A stretch of 64,000 nucleotides of DNA from Coptis chinensis (taxonomy: Eukaryota; Streptophyta; Magnoliopsida; Ranunculales; Ranunculaceae), in the NCBI GenBank assembly GCA_015680905.1, contig CM027381.1, positions 19,755,501 through 19,819,500 of the forward strand, written 5' to 3'. Shown here piece after piece: positions 1 to 10,923 of the stretch (positions are counted from its first letter, which is position 1; each line of letters starts with the position of its first letter). The notes beneath the pieces are model-generated. The model ran no database searches and was not told where the DNA came from. It was given only the letters and a program-made list of their open reading frames with translations. A program made the translations under genes and the position numbers.

Positions 1-1268
1 GTGTATCCTTTGAACCGATTTAAATGGGACAATGTGTGTGAGAGTTATTGAGGAGCTCGCAAAAACGTCTTACACTCTTACTGCATTGCAAAACGGGCCT
101 ATTCTCGTCTTGTGATCCTGGACCTTTCTACTCTCTTTAGAGAACATACAATGGGTTTAATCTCCCTGGTACTTAAATGGTTGCACAAAAACCCCCTGTA
201 AGCGAACAAATGCATAAAACCTCCCTATTATTTAAAACATAATATCAAAGCCAAAATAGACCAAAATACCCCTGCAAAAATCGGGCTGACGTCATCAATC
301 TTTACTTATAATTTCGGCTGAAGGACAAACCGGGCTGATGTCATCCTATGTAAATTTGTATTTACATATGACAATATAAAATTACACAGTCGTCTTAGCC
401 TATTTAAATTTAAATTTTCATATGAAAATTTTTTCATAGGAAAATTTAAATTTATATATTGCATTCCGTGTCGTCGGAAAATTTTCAATCCCAAAAGTTA
501 CTATGTAAATTTAAGTTTTCATAGTTCCAATGACTATATAAATATAATTTTACATATATATGACTATGTAAAAATACATTTATATATATTCTTTGAGGTG
601 TCGGGAAATTTTCAATCCCAAAAGTTACAATGTAAATTTAAGTTTTTATAGCTCCAATGACTATGCAAATATAGTTTTACATATATATATGACTATGTAA
701 AAATACATTTATATATAGTCGGAAAATTTTCAATCTCAAAAGGGTAAAAAAGGAAATAAGATAAAATAGGAAATAAAAACAGACCAGATTTTATCTCTTT
801 TTTGGAAAACAGGGAGGTTATTTAACGAGACCTAAATAATATGGAAGTTATGTGATATGGGTCGATGGGAGGGAGTTTATATTCAACCGAGTTAGATACA
901 AGGGGCTGAGCCTCATTTCTTGCTTTAGAGAAACTTTGAGCTCCACCTCATAGCGTCTCAGGAGCTTTGGGAAATACTCCTACGATTTACACAGTCTCAG
1001 CTAATGGTAAGCGTTAGGTGGAGGGCATTCTAAAGGTAGTCATATGTGCTTTGTGGAAGAAGAGGATTAGAAGGGGCATTTTACCATGAGGAAATGGATT
1101 TTGCAACAAATCGTTCTCGATGTAGTGGAAACCATTTCCACAGCACAATTTATCATACGGAGTGAGGTTCAATTTATTTGTTGGTTTATTTCCATCACCC
1201 GTGGATCTTGACTGTACATATATAAGTGTTGAATCACTCGAATGGGCACACGGTCTTAGTACTCAGTA
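1..1268. other. AT-rich flank, no gene seen
   Basis: No protein-like reading frame, tRNA or transposon coding sequence was recognised on either strand. The stretch is rich in short A/T runs and holds one imperfect tandem duplication (separate entry). A 15-base string at 1015-1029 recurs at 1565-1579 just before the TATA box of the P450 gene. The rest reads as ordinary intergenic plant DNA. Confidence 0.6.
473..745. repeat. Imperfect tandem duplication, about 120-bp unit
   Basis: Units begin at 473, 600 and 718 with GTCGG(A/G)AAATTTTCAATC. The first two run almost in parallel through an AT-rich body with alternating TATATA. The third covers only about 28 bases. Periods are about 127 and 118 bases. 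No coding potential is visible, and it could be part of an unrecognised non-autonomous element. Confidence 0.7.
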
Positions 1269-1425
1269 CATTACACCATTTGGGCCAAACAGAACGGATT
1301 AGGGCTAGTTTCTGTTATACCCGTCTCTAAATTGTGAAGAAAACTATTAGACTATTAGCCTAATTTTGAGACGGGTCTAACAGAAACAGCCCGGTCCGTT
1401 TTTGTTTGGCCCAAATGGTGTAGTG
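1269..1425. mobile_element. CACTA-type MITE, 157 bp
   Basis: The two ends are inverted copies of each other for about 55 bases. The left end reads CATTACACCATTTGGGCC and the right end, reverse-complemented, reads CACTACACCATTTGGGCC, with only a short loop between the arms. The element is flanked on both sides by GTA (1266-1268 and 1426-1428). A terminal CACTA motif with a 3-bp target duplication is the signature of the CACTA (En/Spm) superfamily, so this is a foldback, non-autonomous derivative. It lies about 160 bp upstream of the P450 TATA box. Confidence 0.8.
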
Positions 1426-1587
1426 GTATATTTCGGCGAAACCATGCTTCAGCCACACGTACAGTGCATGTGAATTTTTACTCTAATCACTGAGATGCAC
1501 CAGCTAGCTAGATTGGTACAAAGAAGATCAGGTTGGAGTAGAGACAAAACGGAAGGTCAAATGCTAGGTGGAGGGCATTATATGGGC

Positions 1588-1595
1588 TATAAATG
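1588..1595 (+). promoter_or_regulatory. TATA box of the P450 gene
   Basis: TATAAATG lies 77 bases before the preferred start codon. The last three bases of this box are themselves the first in-frame ATG (1593). Plant transcription usually starts 25-35 bases past the TATA box, so that ATG should lie upstream of the mRNA start. This supports the later ATG at 1665. The motif is seen directly; its function is inferred. Confidence 0.55.
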
Positions 1596-1664
1596 AGTAT
1601 CTTTTCTCATCCCAAGTTATTTGTGCCTTTGTGGTGGTATACCTTGGATGTGCACCAATTATCC

Positions 1665-3466
1665 ATGGAAAGCATACAAAGCAATCTGCCTTTCTTTCTG
1701 GTTGCAGCTATATTTCTGCTGCTACTGCTATATTCTCTCTTAATTAAGAACGCAAATGAAATACAAGGCCATCGAAAAAGTGAAAAGCTCCATCTCCCAC
1801 CAGGCCCCTCAAAGCTGCCAATTATAGGCAATCTTCACCAGCTTGGCAACAGTCCTCACCTCTCTCTCAGTCGCCTCTCGGAGAAGTTCGGCGCCATCTT
1901 TTACCTACAACTAGGTCATATCCCAACTGTGATAGTCTCATCAGCTAGATTAGCCAAAGAAGTCATGACAACACATGACCTTGCTCTTTCAAGTCGTCCC
2001 CAGCTCTACTCTGCAAAACATTTATTCTATAACTGTACCGATGTAGCCTTCGCCCCTTACGGCGCTTATTGGAGGCAGTTAAGGAAGATTTGCATACTTG
2101 AGCTGTTAAGTGCGAAACGAGTTCAGTCTTTCAGCTTTATAAGAGAAAAACAGGTTGCTCGTCTAATTAACCGAGTTGGTGCCTCATATCCCGGCACCAC
2201 CAATCTTACGAAGATTCTTGGGCTATATGCAAATGATGTACTTTGTGAAGCCGCCTTTGGAAGGGATTTTTCTGAAGGGGGTGAGTATGACCAACACGGA
2301 TTCCAAAAGATGCTCGAGGAGTATCAAATTTTGCTTGGAGGATTCAGTGTGGGAGAGTACTTCCCTTCCATGGAGTGGATAAACACTCTGACAGGCATGA
2401 AATCAAGACTAGTTAAAACATTTCGGCGCTTTGATCATTTCTTCGATGTGATCATTGAAGAACATCTCAATCCTAAGAGAGTAAAAGGAGAACATAAGGA
2501 CCTTGTTGATGTTTTGCTTGATTTGCAGAAAGGTGGAACGCTTGACATAGCTCTCACAATGGATAACATCAAGGCTGTCATCTTGGTGAGTTAATACACT
2601 CAATGACAAACTTTTCTCTTCAGTAAAATTGACACTCAGTTCACTATTGGCAAGTGTTCAATTGAGTCTAAACTAAGAGGCGGTGGAGATTCCATTTTAG
2701 CTGGTTATAGGGGATGACTTTATGTGTCAATTCCCCAAGTCAGCTATGTATCTCACTCCCTTAAGGTGATCATGCTTGCCTGGTTACTGAGCCTAGATCA
2801 TTGACAGCTAATGTCGTACATTAAATCATCATTTGCTGGTTGTAGGATATGTTTGCGGCAGGAACTGATACTACATTCATAACCCTTGACTGGGGAATGA
2901 CAGAGCTTCTCATGAACCCAAAAGCAATGAAAAAAGCGCAAACTGAAATAAGAAAAGTCGTGGGAGAAAGAACATTCGTACTAGAGAGTGATCTGCCTCA
3001 GCTGCATTACCTGAAAGCCGTGATCAAAGAGATATATAGATTGCACCCTCCGGTTCCGGTACTACTTCCAAGGGAATCCATGGAAGATGTAGTCATAGAT
3101 GGATATGATATTCCTGCCAAAACGCGCATATTCATCAATGCCTGGGCAATTGGCAGAGAACCGCAAACCTGGGAGAATCCACATGAATTTGAGCCAGAGA
3201 GGTTCATGAGTAGCAGCATAGATTTCAGGGGCAGGATTTTCAGACTGATTCCATTTGGCGCTGGAAGGAGAAGTTGTCCTGCTATTACATTTGGAATCGC
3301 AACTGTGGAGCTTGCTCTAGCGCAGCTTCTCCATAGTTTTGACTGGACGCTTCCACCAGGCATCGAAGCCAAGAATCTGGACATGACTGAAGTGTTTGGT
3401 ATCTCAATGCACAGAGTCTCAAATCTGTTTGTGGTTGCCAAACCACACTTCACCAATATTATCTAG
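1665..3466 (+). CDS. Cytochrome P450, CYP71 clan (two exons)
   Basis: Membrane-anchored haem monooxygenase of the endoplasmic reticulum; CYP71-type enzymes hydroxylate or oxidise specialised metabolites, and the substrate here cannot be read. Exon 1 is 1665-2585 and exon 2 is 2846-3466, joined by a 260-bp GT-AG phase-0 intron at the position typical of this clan; the product is 513 residues, normal for the family. Seen: a hydrophobic anchor at about residues 8-27, proline hinge PPGP at 45-48, I-helix AGTDTT at 312-317, ExxR (EIYR) at 369-372, PERF near 425, and haem loop PFGAGRRSCPAITFG with Cys451. The Ala after CP, in place of Gly, is common in CYP71 enzymes. An in-frame ATG at 1593 would add 24 residues, but it overlaps the TATA box and precedes the usual anchor. 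No stops or frameshifts: apparently functional and the only convincing host gene here. Confidence 0.93.
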
Positions 3467-3604
3467 TGTTGACAATATATCTTGTTTCGTGTATGTATTT
3501 CTGGATTCAGTCAAATAACGACTAAGCATTCCATCCTCCAACTTCCACCAGCCAACTTGCTCATCTATGTAATATCTTCCAAAAAGAAGAAGAAAAGCAC
3601 ACAC

Positions 3605-3905
3605 TTCTAGCTTAATTGGTTGCGTACCTTTCTCCTTAGGGGAGAGGTTACAAGTTCGAATCCCACCAAGTGTTGGTTGGGATTTCTTTCTTATATAATT
3701 ATGTGATGGACCTTTGGACCAGGTGAGTCTTCGATCGGGCTAGTGACAATGGTGCTACTATGATAAGTGGACCAAGGACAAGGTGGATGAGGTTGGGTCT
3801 ACTCAAAATGGTGCATCTGCGAGAGCCTTCGGGCTAGTGTCCTTCGAGCTAGGGTCTTTGGATGTAACCGGTGTGGGTCTACCTTAAAAAAAAAAATAAA
3901 TAAAA
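3605..3905 (+). mobile_element. tRNA-derived SINE, about 300 bp
   Basis: The 5' part has a pol III A-box-like TAGCTTAATTGG (3608-3619) and a B-box-like GTTCGAATCCC (3654-3664), as in tRNA-derived SINEs. The body is unrelated to tRNA and ends in an A-rich tail with interspersed T. It is bordered by GCACACAC on the left (3597-3604) and ACACACAC on the right (3906-3913), a plausible but low-complexity target duplication. It sits about 140 bp after the P450 stop codon. It cannot fold as a complete tRNA, so it is not called a tRNA gene. Confidence 0.65.
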
Positions 3906-3913
3906 ACACACAC

Positions 3914-4724
3914 GTACATATATGTTGTTGTACTTGCAAGATTTATATAGATAGACTGGCAAATGACAAAGGGATGGTCTACTTTAGTCTTAATAATAAT
4001 GCAGAACATTTTGCAATCTACGGTGTAAAAAACCTCTCTACAAGGAAAACGAATTTGCACTTAGAATACCCCGATTAAAAGTTTTGGAAGATGAGATGAC
4101 ATGCGCCAGTTACAGAATCCTAACTATGTTATCAGCAGAAGATGTCTGAAAAGTTGAGGCTACCTAAAAAACCGAAAATGTTAACCTAATCTATATGCAG
4201 AGTATACATTTCCCAACATCTTAACCGTTACATATAGAGAGAAAAACTTTACAAACCTGAATATAATTTGCAGCAATGTTTGGAGAACACTAACATTTTG
4301 ATGAGTGAAATCACAATTGAGTCCTGGACATGTGTATATGTATAAGAGGAAAAAAAAAACAAAAACACTCGGTGATCTCTCCTCAGAGAAGAGGTTCTGA
4401 CAGCTGCATTTCATTTGAACCCTGCTGTTGTGTCTCGACCAGGTGGGATCGTACAAAGTTCAGTCACAACCATTGCCATGGCCAGCGTACATGTCTTTGT
4501 CTACTTCTTTTCCTTGAGTCCTCCCTAGATAACTGACTTCACCGACTTGAAAAAACAGAACATTCATTTATGTACGAGTAACAGTGTCATTACATGCAAC
4601 GATTCTACATGATGTTCTACCTATTAAATCCTCAAAAGCAAGTTTTTTTGAACTGTCGTAGGCAAAAAACCTAACAGAATTTTCATCTAGGTCCCATAAA
4701 CCGCCAAAATATCCACCAGTGGGT
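3914..4724. other. Intergenic, nothing recognised
   Basis: Mixed AT-rich sequence between the SINE and the outer Copia LTR. Short open frames on both strands show no family motif. No terminal repeats or tRNA-like boxes were found. Confidence 0.5.
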
Positions 4725-4987
4725 TGTTGGAATTCCCTTGAGGTATTTCAACCTACTTATGAGTGCAAAATGAAGAAGAAGAACATAGAGTGTTCTCTTC
4801 ATTTTGTGCTTTGGTGATAGTCCCACATTGGTAAGCCACGACTAACCTTGTATGTGTTAGAAAAATGAATTTGCACAAATCCATTAAAATATGAATGAGT
4901 AGTTTGTCTCCCAAGTTATCCCACTTGAGATGAAATGGATTTTTCTTGAAACATTACCTAAAGTGAGAAAAACCTTTCCAAAAGGAT

Positions 4988-5146
4988 GCACTTGTTCGAA
5001 ACAGTGCATTATGCCGAAAAGGTGCGACCTTTCGAAATGTGCACTGGTTCGAAACAGTGCATCATGTCGAAAAGGTGTGACCTTTCGAAATAGGCATTGG
5101 TTCGAAACAGTGCTTTATGACGAAATTGTGTGTCTTTTCGAAACAT
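4988..5146 (+). repeat. Three 53-bp tandem repeats in the Copia B U3 region
   Basis: Units at 4988-5040, 5041-5093 and 5094-5146 each contain GGTTCGAAACAGTGC-like and CCTTTCGAAA-like blocks, so the palindrome TTCGAA recurs every 20-30 bases. The same triplet is at 10356-10514 in the right LTR. The array ends about 70 bases before the TATA box, where enhancer repeats sit in other plant Copia elements such as Tnt1. The enhancer role is an inference from position. Confidence 0.8.
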
Positions 5147-5216
5147 GTGACTTTTCAAAGAGTTGCTTACTTTTTCCCAAGAGTCACTGTGTTGTTTTGA
5201 AGATGCACCACTCACC

Positions 5217-5224
5217 TATAAATA
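5217..5224 (+). promoter_or_regulatory. TATA box of the Copia B LTR
   Basis: TATAAATA follows the 53-bp repeat array and is preserved in both LTRs (also at 10585-10592). It would place the element's RNA start near 5250. Confidence 0.6.
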
Positions 5225-5665
5225 GTGGATGAATTTGGAGAGAAAGACACACTAGATCACACAGAGTTATGATCTTTCTCTTCTCCCTTTGTTCTTAGTC
5301 AAATACTATGTTGTGTTCGCTAATTCTATAGAATTGAAGTGCTAGCTTTCTATAGAAGGAAATCCGTTCTATCTTGGGAGACAGTTTCCCATCAACCTTC
5401 AAGCACTGTGAGGGGGAAAATCTGTCTTAAGGATATAGTGTATCTACACTAGGCTCAGATTTAATTAAGAAGTACAAGACACTTACAAGACAAAAGATTT
5501 GTATAGTTTGGTAATTGGTAAAGAGTAAGTACAATTAAGTTGTATATTCCTAATAACTTAAGACATATTTCTTTTTCTTCTTTTTCTTTACCGAACAGAA
5601 TTTGATTATGTTTTCTTTTCTTTTTTGGTTTAAGGGAATAACAAAGTGTAGTTGTATTTCAAAAT

Positions 5666-8600
5666 ATGACACCACCACCAGTTACTCCTGCTGTTACTAT
5701 TCCTACTGATGTTTCCCATTCTGTTCCTCATGGGGAGAAGCCTGAAAAGTTCAATGGAACTGATTTCAAACGCTGGCAACAGAAGATGCTTTTCTATCTG
5801 ACCACCCTTAACTTGGCAATGTTTCTATAGGATAAGGCTCCTGATGTAAGCCCTGATGAAACCGACAATGAGAAGGTTTTGGCCAAGGATGCTTGGTTTC
5901 ATGTTGATTTCTTGTGTAGAAATTATGTCCTTAGTGGGTTGGCTGACTCATTATACAATGTGTATAGTGTGTTCAAGACTGCTAAGGAACTTTGGGATTC
6001 GTTGGACAAGAAATACAAGAGTGAAGAAGCTGGCATGAAGAAATTCATAGTTGGCAGATTTCTTGATTTCAAAATGACGGATAGTAAGACCGTCATAAGC
6101 CAAGTCCAAGAACTTCAAGTAATCCTCCATGATGTCATTGCTGAAGGAATGACCCTAGGAGAATCTTTCCAAGTGGCTGCTATGATTGAGAAATTACCAC
6201 CATCTTGGATGGATTTTAAGAACTATCTTAAGCATAAACACAAAGATATGAATCTTGAAGAACTGATTGTCCGTCTAAGGATAGAGGAAGATAACCGCCT
6301 ATCTGAGAAGAAGGGCAAGCATCCCATGGTGGTAAAGGCCAATGTTGTGGAAGGATCAAGTGCTAAGGGAAAGAGGAAGCGCCAAGACAAAGCTCAAGGT
6401 GAAGAGAGTAGTATGCCTACTAAGTTCAAGGGCAAGTGCTACAACTGTGGGAAGGATGGACATAAGGCAAGTGAATGTCGCAAGCCAAATAAGTACAAGA
6501 AGTAAAAGACTGAAGCAAATGTGACAATGGACACGCTTTCTGATAATGTTAATGACATGAACCTATCTGCCATGGTTTCTGAATGTCTTATGATTGTAAA
6601 TGAAAGGGAATGGTGGGTGGATACTGGTGCTACTCTCCACATATGCTCCAACAAGTCGATGTTCACCACTTATCATGCTGTGGAAAAGGAAGAACAACTC
6701 TTTATGGGAAACTCTTCTACGTCCAAGGTTGAAGGCAAAGGAAAGGTGGTGATGAGGTTGACTTCTGGGAAGGAACTAACTCTGAATGAGGTGCTCTATG
6801 TGCCTGACATTCGCAAGAACTTGGTTTCTGGGTCGCTGCTGAGCAATAATAGCTTTAAGTTAGTCTTTATTTTTGATAAATTTGTACTAACTAAGAATGA
6901 TGTATTCGTGGGAAAGGGCTATCTTCAGGATGGGCTCTTTAGGATGTCTTGTTTTACTATTACACCAAAGAGCGCCAATAAAGTTGAACCTTCTGTTTAC
7001 TTGATTGAGTCTTCATATGTATGACATGGTACATTAGGACATGTTAATTATGATACTTTGCGTAGATTAATTAATTTGGACTAGATACCAAAGATAAAAA
7101 TAGACTATTACACCATAAATGTGAAACTTGTGTAGAATCCATGTTGACCAGATCATCATTTCATTCCATTGAAAGTAGTATTGAACCTCTAGACTTAATA
7201 CACACAGATATATGTGATCTTAAGTACATGCAAACTAGAGGTGGTAAAAAGTATTTCATTACTTTTATTGACGATAGCACTAGATATAGTTATGTTTACT
7301 TGTTCAGAAGTAAAGATGAGGCAATTGAAGTGTTCAAACACTATAAAAATGAAGTTGAAAATCAACTAAGCAAAAAGATTAAGGCTATAAGGAGTGGTAG
7401 AGGAGGTGAATATGAATCACCTTTTGAAGGTTTCTGTTCTGAACATGGAATCATTCATCAAACTACAGCTCCTTATTCACCTCAATCAAATGGTATCATG
7501 GAACATAAAAACCGAACTCTAAAAGAGATGATAAATGCTATGTTGTTAAGTTCTGGTTTACCCCAGAATTTGTGGGGGGAAGCTTTGCTTTCTGCCAATT
7601 ACATTCTCAACAAGATTCCTAACAAGAAGACATTTAAAACACCATACTAATTGTGGAAAGGTCATCAGACTTCCTACGAATTCTTAAAAGTGTGGGGGTG
7701 TCTTGCTAAAGTGGAAGTCCCTAAACCTAAGAAGGTGAAGATAGGACCCAAGACTATTGATTGTGTATTCATTGGATATGCAAACAATAGTAGTGCATAT
7801 TGTTTTCTCGTTCATAAATCAGAGATTCAAGATATACATGTTAATACGATTATTGAGTCAATGAATGCTTCATTCTTTGAAAATACGTTTCCGTATAACA
7901 TATGTATAGAGCCAAGTTCAACAAAGAGAACTTTAGACGCTACAACTAGTAACCATCCTACACAAAGCAAAATTGAGGAGGAACCTAGATGTAGCAAAAG
8001 GTCAAGGACGTCAACGTCTTTTGGACCTAATTTTCTAACATACTTGTTGGAAAATAATCCTCAAACGATCAAGGAGGCAATGTCATTTCCATAAGCTACT
8101 TATTGGAAAGAAGCAATAAATAGCGAGATTGAATCCATAATGCAAAATCATACATGGGAATTGGTGGATTTACCACTAGGTTCCAAGACTTTGGGATATA
8201 AGTGGATATTCACAAAGAAATTTAAGATTGATGGATCAATCGACAAGTATAAAGCTAGACTTGTGGTTAAAGACTTTAGATAAAAGGAAGGATTGGATTA
8301 TTTTGACACTTATTCTCCAGTTACAAGAATAACTTCCATAAGGATGCTAATAGCAACAGCATCAATACATGGATTTGAGATACATCAAATGGATGAAAAG
8401 ACGACATAAGAAAGGAAAGGAAGTTATTGCTCCTGGACAAGATGAAGAAATATACATGGAACAACCCGAAGGGTTTATTGCTCCTGGACAAGAAAGGAAA
8501 GTTTGCAAGCTTGTTAAATCCTTATATGGATTAAAGCAAGCACCTAAGCAATGGCATGAGAAATTTGACAATGCAATGTTGTCAAACGGTTTCAAAATAA

Positions 8601-9612
8601 ACGAGTGTGACAAGTGTGTCTATGTCAAAAGCACTCAAAAGGGATGTGTCATTGTTTGTCTCTATGTAGACGATATGCTAATTTTGGGTAGTAATATGGA
8701 TGTCATAAAATCTACCAAACAAATGTTGTCTAGTAAGTTTGACATGAAAGATTTAGGTGTCGCTGATTACCCTAGGAATTAAGATCTCTAGGACCGAGGA
8801 TGGACTTGTTCTATCACAATCTCATTACATTGAGACGATTCTTGAAAAGCTTAAGAAATATAACATCACACCAAAAAGGTCACTAGTTGATGTAAATCTT
8901 CATTTAGCTAAAAAATACTCGAGATAGCATATCTCAACTAGAATACTCTCATATACTTGGCAGTTTAATGTATGTCATGAATTGTACAAGGCCTGACATA
9001 GCATACTCTGTGAGCAAGCTAAGTCGATATACGAGTAATCCTGGCAGAGATCATTGGACTGCCATACTGAGAGTTTTGGGATACTTAAAGTATACTCAGA
9101 ATTTTGGTCTACACTATACAAGATATCCAAATTTGTTGGTAAGAATGCTGCGATGCTAGTGGATATCTGACACTAAAGACTCAAAGTCCACAAGTGGATA
9201 TGTCTTTACACTTGGAGGTGCACTTGTTTCTTGGAAATCCTCAAAATAAACGTGTATAGCGAGGTCCACTATGGAATCAGAATTTATAGCATTGGACAAG
9301 GCTAGAAAAGAAGCAGAGTGGCTTCGAAATTTCTTAAAGGATATTCCAAACTGGGCTAAACCTGTGCCAGCAGTATGTATACACTGCGACAGCCAATCTG
9401 CTATTGGTAGAGCACAGAGTAGCATGTATAACGAGAAGTCTCGACACATACGTCGTAGACATAACACCGTTAGATAATTGCTCTCAAATGGAGTTATCTC
9501 AATCGACTATGTAAGGTCAAAAGATAACATTGCAGATCCGCTTACAAAAGGTTTAACAAAAGAGCAAGTTGAAAGATTATCAAGGGGAATGGGCTTAAAG
9601 CCTTTGAGATAA
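5666..9612 (+). pseudogene. Copia B gag-pol polyprotein, inactivated
   Basis: Encodes capsid, protease, integrase, reverse transcriptase and RNase H in Copia order. Gag starts at 5666, hits a TAG near 5828, continues in frame, and ends in zinc knuckle CYNCGKDGHKASEC near 6440. The protease motif WWVDTGATLHIC starts near 6611. The integrase zinc region needs a frameshift near 7110; the core runs 7180-7900 with HTDI and QSNGIMEH intact, but the second catalytic aspartate is Gly (RSGRGGEY, usually RSDRGGEY). RT runs 8101-8790 with YVDDM; its front part is damaged by a foreign-looking patch at 8395-8445. RNase H and the C-terminus run 8960-9612. Stops include 5828, 6503, 7022, 7648, 8092, 8281 and 8780. 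Probably Tork/Tnt1-like, but that placement is tentative. Confidence 0.88.
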
Positions 9613-10222
9613 TCAACCAAGAGTCATCATAATGGAAAAACCAACCTAGTTGACTGGAGATCCCAATATCTAGGTTCAAATGGCCAACTGAATTATGTTT
9701 GTGACCCAGTTAGCACTGGAGAGTAATATTATACTCTAACCCATTCCTATATAAGACAGTGCATATCTGCCGCGAAAACCAGGATAAGTAAAGCTTTTAA
9801 TGATTTACTATATCTTGGAAAGTTATGTTATTCAAGTAGAGTATTGCAGGATACTCTTTATAGAAATCACCTATGTAAGTGTGAAGTGGGGCCACTTCTA
9901 TGAGAATTTTAAGGCAAATGTCTCAAAAGCACTCTCTGAAACCAAGAAGTGTTCAAGGCCAAAATGAACACAAACGTGAGGACCAACAGTAGTCGAGAAG
10001 GTATTGCGTGAAGACGATTGTCTAGGTTTATACAAACGGCTGACAGTTCAAGGACATTAATTGAAGTCTACTGATCGTCCAATTAAATCCGATCGTCTTT
10101 CACTAAGGCAAGTTCAAGGCCTCCCATGCTACTTGACCTTATGCGGCATCTTTTCATTTGTAAAAGAACAGAAATCCGATGTTTATGATAGAAGAAGCCA
10201 AATTTTCATTCATGTAGGGGAT

Positions 10223-10923
10223 TGTTAGAAAAATTAATTTGCACAAATCCATTAAAATATGAATGTGTAGTTTGCCTCCCAAGTTACCCTACTTGAGATG
10301 AAATGGGTTTTTCTTGAAACAGTACGTAAAGTGAGAAAAACCTTTTCAAAATGATGCACTTGTTCGAAACAGTGCATTATGCCGAAAAGGTGCGACCTTT
10401 CGAAATGTGCACTGGTTCGAAACAGTGCATCATTCTGAAAAGGTGTGACCTTTCAAAATAGGCACTGGTTCGAAACAGTGCTTTATGCCGAAATGGTGTG
10501 TCTTTTCGAAACATGTAACTTTTCAAAGAGTTGCTTACTTTTTCCCAAGAGTCACTGTGTTGTTTCGAAGAGGCACCACTCACCTATAAATAGTGGGTGA
10601 ATTTGGAAAGAAAGACACACCAGATCACACAGAGTTCTGATCTTTCTCTTCTCCCTCTGTTTTTAGTCAAATACTATGTTGTGTTGCCTGATTCTATATA
10701 ATTGAAGTGCTAGTTTTCTATAGAAGGAAATCCGTTCTATCTTGGGAGACAGTTTCCCATCAACCTTCAAGCACTGTGAGGGGGAAAATCTGTCTTAAGG
10801 ATATAGTATATATACATTAGGCTCGGATTTAATTAAGAAGTACAAGACACTTACAAGAGAAAAAGTTTGTATAGTTTGGTAATTGGTAAAGAGTAAGTAC
10901 AATTAAGTTGTATATTCCTAAGA
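10223..10923 (+). repeat. Copia B 3' LTR (701 bp)
   Basis: Same length as the left LTR, from TGTTAG to CTAAGA, with the three 53-bp units at 10356-10514 and TATAAATA at 10585-10592. Differences from the left copy are scattered substitutions, roughly 5 percent by eye, which fits independent mutation since insertion. Confidence 0.88.

Larger units (their letters stand above)
4855..5555 (+). repeat. Copia B 5' LTR (701 bp)
   Basis: Starts TGTTAG and ends CTAATA, and matches 10223-10923 along its full length with scattered differences. U3 carries three tandem 53-bp units (separate entry), followed by TATAAATA at 5217-5224, the likely promoter. The matching TATA box in the right copy is at 10585-10592. 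Confidence 0.88.
4855..10923 (+). mobile_element. Copia element B, complete but inactive
   Basis: Two 701-bp LTRs (4855-5555, 10223-10923) flank a gag-protease-integrase-RT-RNase H region, the Copia domain order. LTR termini are TGTTAG at the 5' end and CTAATA or CTAAGA at the 3' end, each one mutation from the expected CTAACA. Flanks are GTATG (4850-4854) and GTACG (10924-10928), a 5-bp target duplication with one change. A purine-rich GTAGGGGA precedes the right LTR. No standard Met-tRNA primer site follows the left LTR. Decayed LTR ends, a one-base change in the target duplication and many coding lesions indicate an old insertion. It lies inside the LTR of Copia A. Confidence 0.88.

Noticed and set aside
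3608..3664. tRNA gene suggested by A- and B-box-like sequences
   Set aside because: No acceptor stem or anticodon arm can be formed, and the sequence continues into a non-tRNA body with an A-rich tail. Called as a SINE.
5009..5215. 68-codon minus-strand frame repeated in both Copia B LTRs (also 10377-10583)
   Set aside because: Produced by the 53-bp tandem repeats on the non-coding strand; no sign of a real protein.
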